The notes beneath the pieces were generated by a model. That model was not told the DNA's origin. It saw only the letters and a program-made list of their open reading frames with translations, and made no database searches. A program made the translations under genes and the position numbers. From Rutidosis leptorrhynchoides (lineage: Eukaryota > Streptophyta > Magnoliopsida > Asterales > Asteraceae), in contig NC_092335.1 of NCBI RefSeq assembly GCF_046630445.1, positions 628,029,501 through 628,093,500 of the forward strand: DNA of 64,000 nucleotides. The letters are read 5' to 3'. Of the stretch, positions 50,425 to 62,400 are shown piece by piece (within the stretch, counting starts at the first letter, position 1; each line of letters begins with the position of its first letter).

Positions 50425-50645
50425 CGCAAGAGGACGCAAGATACACCTTGCGTCCTTGCGTCGGACGCAATAATGTGCTTGCGTCCTTGCGTGTGGTCCA
50501 TATGTTTAACTTGTTTCAGGCGCAAGAATCATTCTTGCGTCCTTGCGTGTGTCGCAAGTTTACACTTGCGTTCTTGCGTCCGGACGCAAAATAAACTTTG
50601 CGTGCTTGCGTGTAGACGCAAAATTAATTTTGCGTGCTTGCGTCC
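50425..50645. repeat. CGCAAGG/CCTTGCG hairpin array in intron 2
   Basis: About five units, e.g. GACGCAAGATACACCTTGCG followed by TCCTTGCGTC. It lies wholly within intron 2 (50348-50676). Confidence 0.88.
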
Positions 50646-51059
50646 TTTTATATTTACTAATATAAGTTCATTTCAGGATGATTGTCCGAAGAAAAAAAGA
50701 CCTTTTCGTTCTCTGCAGCCATCTGAGATAGAGAGAGCTTGTCAATGGTGGATCCAGAGTTCCTCTTACTTTCAAGGAGAGGTTGTTGAAGACGAGGAAA
50801 ATACGCAAGATGATAATCTAGTTGATGAGGAGTTGGGTGGAAGTTTGAAGGAATTATTGCAGGAGGAGTCAGAGCAGACCTCGGCCCCTCATCCAACACA
50901 AAAAGCCAACAATTTGCAGGAATTATTGCGTATGGTTAATGTGTTGACTAAGCGGGTGGATGATCAAGAAAAGGAGTTGGCTGATTGTAAAAAGAAGCTT
51001 GATGATCATGAAAAACGTTTAATGGAACAGGAACACAAGGAACACCATCAGGTAAATAG

Positions 51060-51215
51060 GCGCAAGGTTGTTTGCGTCCTTGCGTCTTACATGTAATATA
51101 GGCGCAAGGTTTTCCATGCGTCCTTGCGCCTAACGCTATCGCAGACGCAAGGATCTGTTTGCGACCTTGCGTCTTGCGTTTTGTTAATTATCTCTACTTA
51201 TTTTTTTGCGTTTTG
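51060..51215. repeat. CGCAAGG/CCTTGCG hairpin array in intron 3
   Basis: About three units plus TTTTGCGTTTTGTTAATTAT-like tails, wholly within intron 3 (51052-51225). Confidence 0.85.
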
Positions 51216-51401
51216 TTAATTATAGTATGTTGATAACGAGGATGCATGTGTGGATCCTCGATCTTTCTCTGACAATGATACATCTCCGAGGGTTGTTAGA
51301 CGTGGGAAAAGAGAAAGAAGACCCACTCATGTTTTAAACTCCCCTTTCACAACACCGGGCTACAGAAAACCATTGGAGAAGGTATGTCTTTAACATTCAC
51401 C

Positions 51402-51530
51402 AGGCGCAAGGTTTTATTTGCGTCCTTGCGTATCATGTTTAAATGACCTTGCGTTTTGCGTTACGCAAGATATATCTTGCGTGTTTGCGTCTGCATTACA
51501 CAGACGCAAGACTATCCTTGCGTCCTTGCG
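51402..51530. repeat. CGCAAGG/CCTTGCG hairpin array in intron 4
   Basis: About three units, wholly within intron 4 (51382-51560). Confidence 0.85.
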
Positions 51531-51842
51531 TATGTTTGCTGACTTATAGATATTATACAGTTGTCTGACGAAGTAGCATCGAGAGTAAAAAGGCTGAAAG
51601 TTTCTCATCAAGTGACTAAAGAAGTTGAGAATGCGTTGCCAATGGATACTGAAAAGCCTACAGAAAAAGTTGTTGATAAACAAGATGAGTATGTGGCTCT
51701 GGTGTCACAAGATGGTGATTTGTCACTTGATAAACAAGTTGTTGATACTGAAAAGCCTACAGAAGAGCCTAAAGAAACTGGTGATTTGCCATTGGTTAGT
51801 GAAGCGGAAAAACAAGACCTAGACCAGATTGAGGTGAGTGTA

Positions 51843-52108
51843 TGACGCAAGGATCTCCTTGCGTCTTTGCGTATACTTCAATGATGGACGCAAGGCCTAC
51901 CTTGCGTATTTGCGTCTGCATTACACAGTTTCCTTGCGTGGTTACTTCACTGATGGACGCAAGACCTACCTTGCGTATTTGCGTCTGCATTACACAGTTT
52001 CCTTGCGTGGTTGCGTATACTTCACTGATGGACGCAAGACCTACCATGCGTATTTGCGTCTGCATTACACGGACGCAAGACAATTCTTGCGTCTTTGCGT
52101 CTTTATTA
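51843..52108. repeat. CGCAAGG/CCTTGCG array in intron 5 with higher-order repeat
   Basis: Five hairpin units. The middle ones are embedded in a longer near-identical repeat of about 75-80 bp that includes CTTCACTGATGGACGCAAGA and CTGCATTACACAGTTTCC, indicating recent local duplication. It lies wholly within intron 5 (51834-52131). Confidence 0.88.
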
Positions 52109-52880
52109 CTAATATTTTTTACTTTACACAGAAAAAGGAAAGGAAGAAAAAAAGGAAGGAAAAGGATTGGGTTGGTGAGGAGGAAATTTGGGCCATGGTT
52201 GATAAATTTATAAACGATCAAGGAACTTTGCAACCACCACCACCAAATGCATGGAGAGATCAAAGGAAGCATGTGGGGCCAGTAAAAGATTTGAAATCAC
52301 TGATCCTCAATAAGCAAGATACGCGTTGCATGTTCATTTTCCAAAATGAAACTTTCCTCTTCCTTGATGCTGAGTTTTGGAAACGTTTACTGGGAATTAA
52401 ATTTTCTGGTTATTTGGAAAACATAGTAAGTTTGTTAATAATTATAAACTTATGGCATGTTTTGTTTTTGCTTTATAACATTCATAATCAACTTGATCTG
52501 ATTATAGCATATTGATGGATGGGCTACCTTCCTGTTGAGATTTCGGCAGAGGTTTTTGCCCCGAGCTAGCCAGATGTCCTCGAGTCCTCAGTTTCCGATT
52601 GCAGATTATACATGTAGTTCTCGATGGACGATTATGCCATTGGGTTTCCTCAATCAACTAGAGAAATTCAAGTCCTTTTATGATGATGACACTCATGAGG
52701 AGGAGAAGGGGGATACATCTAATCCTGAAGCAGAGGGGATCATTAAATCCAATCCCCCAGATTATATGTATTTGATTGGTCTTAGGGATGGTAGTGATGA
52801 CCTTTATCCATCCTGGGCTGAATGTGATAAGGTTAGTGCTTTTTTTTATATCAACTATCAATTTTGAGTAAACTGTAATA

Positions 52881-53095
52881 GGCGCAAGACATTTCTTGAG
52901 CCCTTGCGTCCGTTCGCAAACACTGTCTTGCGTCCTTGCGCCCAGAACAAGATTAACCTTGCGTCTTCACAATGGACGCAAAGTCAAACTTGCGTCCATG
53001 CGTCCACACGCAAGGTATGCCTTGCGTCCTTGCGCCCGTCTCAAGGTCAACCTTGCGTCCTTGCGTGACTCGCAAGGTCAACCTTGCGTCCTTGC
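52881..53095. repeat. CGCAAGG/CCTTGCG array in intron 7
   Basis: Five to six units with more variation (some CTCAAGG). It lies wholly within intron 7 (52832-53126). Intron 6, only 82 bp, has none. Confidence 0.85.
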
Positions 53096-53680
53096 TTATT
53101 TATCTTTTATGTTTCTTTGGTTGCAGATTTTGATTCCAGTACATTTTTCAGATCCTGAACATTTTATACTACTCACTTTGAACTTAGATGAACAGAGAGT
53201 ATTTGTCTATGATAGTTTAAAGGGTTGTTTGAAAAAAGGTCAACTCGAGGCTGTCTTCAAAAACTTGTCAGACAACTTGCCGATATATTTGAAGGCTATT
53301 GATTACTTTAACAAGAAGCAGGACTCACAAATTGTTGACTGAGAACAGAGAAGATGTAGAGTTGATGATCGAGGATGCACCGTATGTGCCAATGCAGAGT
53401 GGTGGCCATGGTGATTGTGGTGTTTGGGTCTGCCTTCATATGGAGAGGATAGTTTTTGGTTGGGATCAGATTGACAACATTGGAGACCCTAAAAAGGCTG
53501 CAAAGGACTATAGAATTCTAATGGCAAGAACATTTTTCCGTGCACGCTTTGATACACAGGAACCACCACCACCAGAGGACCCAAAGGACCCAAAGGTTGT
53601 TAAGTAGTTAACTGGTAGATGTAATTATTATACAGTTTTTAGTTAAAACATGTAATTTTTGAATGTAAATAATTTGGGTC

Positions 53681-53957
53681 AGACGCAAGGCTTTTTTTGC
53701 GTCCTTGCTTCTAGTTATGTGACAGACGCAAGGTGTTGTTTGCGTGCTTGCGTATGTTTGATGGTATACGCAAGGTCTTGTTTGCGTCCTTGCGTCTCCT
53801 TAAATGACATACGCAAGATATTGTTTGGGTGCTTGCGTATGTTTGATTACATACGCAAGGTTTTTCTTGCGTCCTTGCGTCTGTATATAGGTCATCCTTT
53901 GCGTCTTGCGTTTGGTTAAGTTGTCCGACGCAAGAGGTGGATTTGCGTCCTTGCGCC
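53681..53957. repeat. CGCAAGG/CCTTGCG array in the 3' flank, 42-43-bp period
   Basis: Unit starts at 53682, 53725, 53767, 53810 and 53852 are spaced 42-43 bp apart, each (G/T)ACGCAAGR-N(6)-TTTGCGTCCTTGCGTC-like. The array lies between the convergent ULP1 and transposase genes. Confidence 0.88.
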
Positions 53958-54101
53958 TTATGTTGAACAAAAACCATCCATAACACAAATTTAAACAACA
54001 AACTGAGACTGATAAACATAAACAACAAACTGAGACTGATAAACAACAAACTAAGACTGATAAACAACAAACTAAAACATGAACTAACTAATTCTGGTTC
54101 C

Positions 54102-54598
54102 CTAATTCTGGTCTAAATCGTACGTTTGAAAAAATTGAGACTGATAAGCTTGCGAAGGTTCAACTTTCTCTTTCGACTTTGACTTTGATTTTGAGGCTGT
54201 TTTTTTAACCCTCTGAGAAGTAGATTCACCGGTTAGGTCATAAGAAGCGCTACATGTTGTTCGGTTATGACCTGCTTGCTTGCAACGAGTACATGTTCTT
54301 ACTCTCTTTTTAGTTTCTTCACCTTGAGATGGAATCCGATCGGTACTTTTTGGGCGTCCAGGTGCTCTTTTCTTTTGAATTGGGGGGTTTACGATTTTCA
54401 AGATCTTGGGCCCTGGATCGGACCATTCGGATCGATGGGGCAAAGGAAGGATGTGTTCGGAATATGTATTTATATAAGTTTGAGACAAGAACCAATGTGA
54501 TACATAACATGTAACATCTTCCACTCCGAAGAGTCGTGCTGCTGCCAATACATGTCCGCAAGGTATGCCTGATAATTGCCATTGCCCACATGTACATG
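54102..54598 (-). pseudogene. MULE (mudrA-type) transposase, C-terminal part
   Basis: The minus-strand frame contains a SWIM zinc finger (CTCGQWQLSGIPCGH) followed by a proline-rich, basic tail (KKRAPGRPKS) and a CCHC knuckle (CTRCKQAGHNRTTC), the usual order at the end of plant MULE transposases. The catalytic DDE part should lie upstream, but the sequence is cut at 54599 by an LTR. The frame appears longer (to 54779) only because it runs by chance into LTR sequence. It converges on the ULP1 gene. Confidence 0.88.
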
Positions 54599-55195
54599 TG
54601 TAACGACCCAACCCGTTAACCAACCAAAACTGCGAAATAAAAAAAAAAATATTCGAAGCAGGCCTGCCCAGGCTGGGTGCGCGGCGCACACCCCTACCTG
54701 TGCGCGGCGCGCACAGGGCCTGGCAGCCCGCTGTCCAAAATGTTCCGTTTTCGTAAAAAGATCTAACACTTCCCATCATTTTTAGGCGAAATGCTTTTCA
54801 CATCATATTAGTATAAGTAAAACAAGCACGAATCAATGATAAAACGAGTTTTACATTGCGGGGCCCACATATGCCCAAAATGCCATTAAGTACGAAATAG
54901 GAGTTTCGATCACAAAAAGTTTAATTGCCAAACGTCACTAGAGCATGGTGTTTGGGGTTAAACTACCCAAATCTTGGTCGAACTTCCAAAAATCTAAAAC
55001 CCCCGAGGCGCCACTAGTCCAAGCGAATACCTTTTCCTTTAACCAAGCCGGATCCTAAAAAGGTAAACAACGAGAGGGTAAGCTAACGCTTAGTGAATGC
55101 AATAATTATATATATACATATATAATACACCTACTTGCAAGCACTTACATAATTACCTCATACACGCTAGCAATTTACATAGCATACCATCGCAA
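54599..55195 (+). repeat. LTR 5' fragment of a Ty3/gypsy element
   Basis: Begins TGTAACGACCCAACCCG exactly where the MULE transposase stops. It contains a GC-rich TGCGCGGCGCGCAC palindrome (about 54678-54716) like that in the nested element's LTRs. It ends abruptly at about 55195, where gag coding sequence starts, so the rest of the LTR and the leader are missing. Confidence 0.7.
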
Positions 55196-55616
55196 GTATA
55201 ACTCTAAACCCTTCAAGACAGAACTTAGAGGGTTACGAACCCAAGGATTTGATATTACCACGTACGAAAGACGATTCACAGAATTATGCCTATTGTGTCC
55301 GGGAGCGTTCGAAGATGAGGAAGAGAAGATCGACGCGTTTGTGAAAGGATTATCGGAAAGAATCCAAGAAGATATAAGTTCACACGAGCCCGCCTCCATA
55401 CAACAGGCATGTAGAATGGCTCACAAACTAGTGAACCAGATTGAGGAAAGAATTAAAGAACAGACGGCTGAAGAGGCCAATGTGAAGCAAGTCAAAAGAA
55501 AGTGGGAGGAAAACGGTAATAAGAATCACCAATACAACAACAACAGCAATTACAATAATAATCGCAACAATTATCCCAACAATCGCAACATCAATCGCAA
55601 CTACAACAAATGGCCC

Positions 55617-55666
<50 letters not shown>

Positions 55667-58600
55667 CGACAACAGCAACTACAACAATCATCCCAACAAC
55701 AATAATAACCGCAACAACAACAACAATCAGAAGCAGCTATGCCAAAGGTGTGAAAAGTATCACTCGGGGTTTTGCACCAAATTTTGCAACAAGTGTAAAA
55801 GAAATGGTCATAGCGCGGCGAAGTGTGAGGTCTACGGACCAGGGGTTAACAGAACGAAAGGAACAAATGGTGTCGGAACGAGTAATGGCGGAGCAAGTAG
55901 TGTCGGAGCAAGTTATGCCAATGTAGTTTGTTATAAATGTGGAAAACCGGGCCATATTATTAGAAATTGCCCGAACCAGGAGAACATGAATGGACAAGGC
56001 CGCAGAAGAGTTTTCAATATTAATGCGGCAGAGGCACAGGAAGACCCGGAGCTTGTTACGGGTACGTTTCTTATTGACAATAAATCTGCTTACGTTTTAT
56101 TTGATTCGGGTGCGGATAGAAGCTATATGAGTAGAGATTTTTGTGCTAAATTAAGTTATCCATTGACGCCTTTGGATAGTAAATTTTTACTCGAATTAGC
56201 AAATGGTAAATTAATTTCAGCAGATAATATATGTCGGAATCGAGAAATTAAACTGGTTAGCGAAACATTTAAGATTGACTTGATACCAGTAGAGTTAGGG
56301 AGTTTTGATGTGATAATCGGTATGGACTGGTTGAAAGAAGTGAAAGCAGAGATCGTTTGTTACAAAAATGCAATTCGCGTTATACGAGAAAAAGGAAAAC
56401 CCTTAATGGTGTACAGAGAAAAGGGCAACACGAAGCTACATCTTATTAGTAATTTGAAGGCACAAAAACTAATAAGAAAAGGTTGCTATGCTGTTCTAGC
56501 ACACGTCGAGAAAGTACAAACTGAAGAAAAGAGCATCAATGATGTTCTCGTCACAAAAGAATTTCCCGATGTATTTCCGAAAGAATTACCGGGATTACCC
56601 CCACATCGATCCGTTGAATTTCAAATAGATCTTGTACCAGGAGCTGCACCAATAGCTCATGCTCCTTATAGACTCGCACCCAGCGAGATGAAAGAACTGC
56701 AAAGCCAACTGCAAGAACTATTAGAACGTGGTTTCATTCGACCAAGCACATCACCATGGGGAGCTCCTGTTTTTTTTGTCAAGAAGAAGGATGGTACATT
56801 TAGGTTGTGTATTGACTACAGAGAGTTGAACAAACTTACCATCAAAAACCGTTATCCACTGCCGAGAATTGACGACTTATTTGATCAACTACAAGGCTTG
56901 TCGGTTTATTCGAAGATCGATTTACGTTCTGGATATCATCAAATGCGAGTAAAGGAGGATGATATTCCAAAAACTGCTTTTAGGACGCGTTATGGTCATT
57001 ACGAGTTTATGGTTATGCCGTTTGGATTGACTAACGCACCAGCTGTGTTCATGGACCTTATGAACCGAGTGTGTGGGCCATATCTTGACAAGTTTGTCAT
57101 TGTTTTTATCGATGACATACTTATTTACTCAAAGAATGATCAAGAGCACGAAGAACATTTGAGAAAAGTGCTAGAAGTATTGAGGAAAGAAAAACTGTAC
57201 GCTAAGTTTTCAAAGTGTGCATTTTGGTTGGAAGAAGTTCAATTCCTCGGTCACATAGTGAACAAAGAAGGTATCCAGGTGGACCCGGCAAAGATCGAAA
57301 CCGTTGAAAAGTGGGAAACCCCAAAAACTCCAAAGCATATACGTCAATTTTTAGGATTGGCTGGTTACTACAGAAGATTCATCCAAGATTTCTCCAAAAT
57401 AGCAAAACCCTTGACTGCATTAACGCATAAAGGGAAGAAATTTGAATGGAAGGATGAACAAGAGAAGGCGTTTCAATTATTGAAGAAAAAGCTAACTACA
57501 GCACCTATATTGTCATTGCCTGAAGGGAATAATGATTTTGTGATTTATTGTGACGCATCAAAGCAAGGTCTCGGTTGTGTATTAATGCAACGGACGAAGG
57601 TGATTGCTTATGCGTCTAGACAATTGAAGATTCACGAGCAAAATTATACGATGCATGATTTGGAATTAGGCGCGGTTGTTTTTGCATTAAAGACTTGGAG
57701 GCACTACTTATATGGGGTCAAAAGTATTATATATACCGACCACAAAAGTCTTCAACACATATTTAATCAGAAACAACTGAATATGAGGCAGCGTAGGTGG
57801 ATTGAATTGTTGAATGATTACGACTTTGAGATTCGTTACCACCCGGGGAAGGCAAATGTGGTAGCCGACGCCTTGAGCAGAAAGGACAGAGAACCCATTC
57901 GAGTAAAATCTATGAATATAATGATTCACACTAACCTTACTACTCAAATAAAGGAGGCGCAACAAGGAGTTTTAAAAGAGGGAAATTTAAAGGATGAAAT
58001 ACCCAAAGGATCGGAGAAGCATCTTAATATTCTGGAAGACGGAACCCGATATAGGGCTGAAAGAATTTGGGTACCAAAATTTGGAGATATGAGAGAAATG
58101 GTACTTAGAGAAGCTCATAAAACCAGATACTCAATACATCCTGGAACGGGGAAGATGTACAAGGATCTTAAGAAATATTTTTGGTGGCCAGGTATGAAAG
58201 CTAATATTGCTAAATATGTAGGAGAATGTTTGACGTATTCTAAGGTCAAAGCTGAACATCAGAAACCATCAGGTCTACTACAACAACCTGAAATCCCGGA
58301 ATGGAAATGGGAAAACATTACCATGGATTTCATTACTAAATTACCAAGGACTGCAAGTGGTTATGATACTATTTGGGTAATAGTTGATCGTCTCACCAAG
58401 TCAGCACACTTCCTGCCAATAAGAGAAGATGACAAGATGGAGAAGTTAGCACGACTGTATTTGAAGGAAGTCTTCTCCAGACATGGAATACCAATCTCTA
58501 TTATCTCTGATAGGGATGGCAGATTTATTTCAAGATTCTGGCAGACATTACAGCAAGCATTGGGAACTCGTCTAGATATGAGTACTGCCTATCATCCACA

Positions 58601-59390
58601 AACTGATGGGCAGAGCGAAAGGACGATACAAACGCTTGAAGACATGCTACGAGCTTGTGTTATTGATTTCGGAAACAGTTGGGATCGACATCTACCGTTA
58701 GCAGAATTTTCCTACAACAACAGCTACCATTCAAGCATTGAGATGGCGCCGTTTGAAGCACTTTATGGTAGAAAGTGCAGGTCTCCGATTTGTTGGAGTG
58801 AAGTGGGGGATAGACAGATTACGGGTCCGGAGATAATACAAGAAACTACCGAGAAAATCATCCAAATTCAACAAAGATTGAAAACCGCCCAGAGTCGACA
58901 AAAGAGCTACGCGGACAGTAAAAGAAAAGATATAGAGTTTGAAATTAGAGAAATGGTCATGCTTAAGGTTTCACCTTGGAAAGGCGTTGTTCGATTTGGT
59001 AAACGGGGGAAACTAAATCCAAGGTACATTGGACCATTCAAGATTATAGATCGTGTCGGACCAGTAGCTTACCAACTGGAGCTACCTCAACAACTCGCGG
59101 CTGTACATAACACTTTCCACGTCTCAAATTTGAAGAAATGTTTTGCTAAAGAAGATCTCACTATTCCGTTGGACGAAATCCAAATCAATGAAAAACTTCA
59201 ATTTATTGAAGAACCCGTCGAAATAATGGATCGTGAGGTTAAGAGACTTAAACAAAACAAGATACCGATTGTTAAAGTTCGATGGAATGCTCGTAGAGGA
59301 CCCGAGTTCACCTGGGAGCGTGAAGATCAGATGAAGAAGAAATACCCGCATTTATTTCCAGAAAATACGTCAACACCTCCAACTGCTTAA
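55196..59390 (+). CDS. Chromovirus gag-pol polyprotein, N-terminus missing
   Basis: One long frame, about 1.4 kb of codons in total length, from mid-gag to a stop at 59388-59390. Order: gag core (from about 55196), an Asn-rich stretch coded by AAC repeats (about 55615-55690), two knuckles (near 55760-55830 and [14 protein letters not shown] near 55930), an aspartic protease with [12 protein letters not shown], reverse transcriptase with [10 protein letters not shown] (near 57105), RNase H with [10 protein letters not shown], integrase with an HHCC-like segment and DDE landmarks ([23 protein letters not shown]), and a C-terminal chromodomain-like region (about 59210-59350). This is the Tekay-type chromovirus plan. 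The pol part looks whole; the start of gag and the 5' LTR are not present. Being one continuous gag-pol frame is known in this lineage. Confidence 0.92.
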
Positions 59391-59425
59391 AATTTCGGGA
59401 CGAAATTTATTTAACGGGTAGGTAC

Positions 59426-62400
59426 TGTAGTGACCCGAACTTTTCCATGTTTATATATATATTAAATGAAATTGTTATTTACATGATTAAGTGTTTCCAA
59501 CATGTTAAGCAATCAAACTTGTTAAGACTTGATTAATTGAAATAGGTTTCATATAGACAATTGACCACCCAAGTTGACCGGTGATTCACGAACGTTAAAA
59601 CTTGTAAAAACTATACGATGACATATATGGTTATATATATAGTTAACATGATTTTATTATAATTATGTATCTCATTAGGTATTTTAACAATGAGTTATAT
59701 ACATAAAAATGAGACTATTAATTTAAGAAACTCGAAAACGATATATATAACGATTATCGTTATAACAACGTCTTACTAGGTACATATGAATCATATTAAG
59801 ATATTGATACACTTGGTTAATTATGTTAAATGATAAGTAAATATATTATTAAGTGTATTAACAATGAAATACATATGTAAAAATAAGACTACTAACTTAA
59901 TGATTTCGAAACGAGACATATATGTAACGATTATCGTTGTAACGACATTTAACTGTATATATATCATACTAAGATATATTATATATCATAATATCATGAT
60001 AATATAACAATTTAACATCTCATTGGTTATAATAAATAATGGGTTAACAACATTCAACAAGATCGTTAACCTAAAGGTTTCAAAACAACATTTACATGTA
60101 ACGACTAACGATGACTTAACGACTCAGTTAAAATGTATATACATGTAGTGTTTTAATATGTATTCATACACTTTTGAAAGACTTCAAGACACTTATCAAA
60201 ATACTTCTACTTAACAAAAATGCTTACAATTACATCCTCGTTCAGTTTCATCAACAAATCTACTCGTATGCACCCGTATTCGTACTCGTACAATACACAG
60301 CTTTTAGATGTATGTACTATTGGTATATACACTCCAATGATCAGCTCTTAGCAGCCCATGTGAGTCACCTAACACATGTGGGAACCATCATTTGGCAACT
60401 AGCATGAAATATCTCATAAAATTACAAAAATATGAATAATCATTCATGACTTATTTACATGAAAACAAAATTACATATCCTTTATATCTAATCCATACAC
60501 CAACGACCAAAAACACCTACAAACACTTTCATTCTTCAATTTTCTTCATCTAATTGATCTCTCTCAAGTTCTATCTTTAAGTTCTAAGTGTTCTTCATAA
60601 ATTCCAAAAGTTCTAGTTTCATAAAATCAAGAATACTTCCAAGATTGCAAGTTTACTCCAAGTTTTCTAAATCCATTCCAAGTAATCATCCAAGATCAAG
60701 AAACCTTTGTTACTTACAGTAGGTTATCTTTCTAATACAAGGTAATAATCATATTCAAACTTTAATTCAATTTCTATAACTATAACAATCTTATTTCGAG
60801 TGGAAATCTTACTTGAAATTGTTTTCGTGTCATGATTCTGCTTAAAGAACTTTCAAGCCATCCAAGGATCCTTTGAAGCTAGATCTATTTTTTTCATTTC
60901 CAGTAGGTTTATCCAAGGAACTTGAGGTAGTAATGATGTTCATAACATCATTCTATTCATACATATAAAGCTATCTTATTCGAAGTTTTAAACTTGTAAT
61001 CACTAGAACATAGTTTAGTTAATTCTAAACTTGTTCGCAAATAAAATTTAATCCTTCTAACTTGACTTTTAAAATCAACTAAACACATGTTATATATCTA
61101 TATGATATGCTAACTTAATGATTTAAAACCCGGAAACACGATAAACACCATAAAACTGGATATACGCCGTCGTAGTAAAACCGAGGGCTGTTTTGGTTGG
61201 GATAATTAAAAGCTAAGAAGAACTTTGATTTAAAAGCTATACTTCTGGAAAAATGATTTTTCTTATGAACATGAAACTATATCCAAAAATCATGGTTAAA
61301 CTCAAAGTGAAAGTATGTTTTTCAAAATGGTCATCAAGCATGACTACCTCTTTCAAAAACGACTTGTAACTTATATTTCCGACTATAAACTTATACTTTT
61401 TCTATTTATATTCATAAAGTTAAGTTCAATATGAAACCGTGGCCACTGGAATCACTCAAAACGGATTAGAAACGAAGAAATGGCGAGTAAAACAAGATTG
61501 ATAAAAACTATTCATTTTACCTACGTGAAAGTTAGTAATAAATCTATTTCAACCATAACCTAATCAACTTATATTGTATATTATGTAATCTTGAGATACC
61601 ATAGATACGTATACAATGTTTCGACCTATCATGTCGACCCATCTATATATATATATTGCGGAACAACCATAGACACTCTATATGTGAATGTTGGAGTTAG
61701 CTATACAGGGTTGAGGTTGATTCCAAAATATATATATAGTTTGAGTTGTGATCAATACTGAGATACGTATACACTGGGTCGTGGATTGATTCAAGATAAT
61801 ATTTATCGATTTATTTCTGTACATCTAACTGTGGACAACTAGTTGTAGGTTACTAATGAGGACAGCTGACTTAATAAACTTAAAACATCAAAATGTATTA
61901 AAAGTATTGTAAATATATTTTGAACATACTTTGATATATATGTATACATTGTTATAGGTTCGTGAATCAACCAGTGGCCAAGTCTTACTTTCCGACGAAG
62001 TAAAAATCTGTGAAAGTGAGTTATAGTCCCACTTTTAAAATCTAATATTTTTGGGATGAGAATACATGCAGGTTTTATAAATGATTTACAAAATAGACAC
62101 AAGTACGTGAAACTACATTCTATGGTTGAATTATCGAAATCGAATATGCCCCTTTTTATTAAGTCTGGTAATCTAAGAATTAGGGAACAGACACCCTAAT
62201 TGACGCGAATCCTAAAGATAGATCTATTGGGCCTAACAAACCCCATCCAAAGTACCAGATGCTTTAGTACTTCGAAATTTATATCATATCCGAAGGGTGT
62301 CCCGGAATGATGGGGATATTCTTATATATGCATCTTGTTAATGTCGGTTACCAGGTGTTCACCATATGAATGATTTTTATCTCTATGTATGGGATGTGTA

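Larger units (their letters stand above)
48984..53607 (+). pseudogene. ULP1-like (C48) protease with DUF1985 domain, transposon-borne; frameshift near the end
   Basis: Eight exons, all GT-AG and phase 0: 48984-48998 (MSQEQ), 49463-50347, 50677-51051, 51226-51381, 51561-51833, 52132-52425, 52508-52831 and 53127-53607. Residues 6-300 form the DUF1985 domain (FRSTCFGPWLDLSYTGNDPG start) typical of transposon ULP1 genes. Exon 3 has an acidic stretch, then a coiled coil (about 370-425). Exon 5 has an internal DTEKPTE repeat. Exons 6-8 hold the C48 cysteine-protease domain: HIDGW block, catalytic His786 (PEHF), Asp803 (VYDSL), and the catalytic Cys in GDCGVW at 53416-53418. The family cleaves SUMO or SUMO-like tags. 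The reading frame shifts between about 53300 and 53340, separating His/Asp from Cys, so as read the enzyme is dead; a sequencing error is the alternative. Six of seven introns carry hairpin repeats. Confidence 0.82.
48603..54598. mobile_element. MULE-type region with ULP1-like gene and transposase tail
   Basis: A plus-strand ULP1/DUF1985 gene (48984-53607) and a minus-strand MULE transposase C-terminus (54102-54598) converge tail to tail. Plant MULEs of the Kaonashi type are known to carry ULP1-like genes beside mudrA-type transposase and often lack long terminal inverted repeats. Neither end was defined: the left limit is set at the first CGCAAGG repeats, and the right side is cut by an LTR at 54599. 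The two genes belonging to one element is an inference. Confidence 0.6.

Noticed and set aside
53300-53340. An extra intron in ULP1 exon 8 to explain the frame change.
   Set aside because: No GT donor and AG acceptor pair fits without removing conserved residues.
48603-53957. The regularly spaced CGCAAGG arrays look like a CRISPR array.
   Set aside because: This is plant nuclear DNA; repeats are short, palindromic, variably spaced, placed in introns and without cas genes.
54599-54779. N-terminal extension of the MULE transposase frame.
   Set aside because: It runs past the LTR border at 54599; those residues come from LTR sequence, not the transposase.
55428-55691. Minus-strand poly-valine frame.
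   Set aside because: Shadow of the AAC-coded Asn tract in gag on the other strand.
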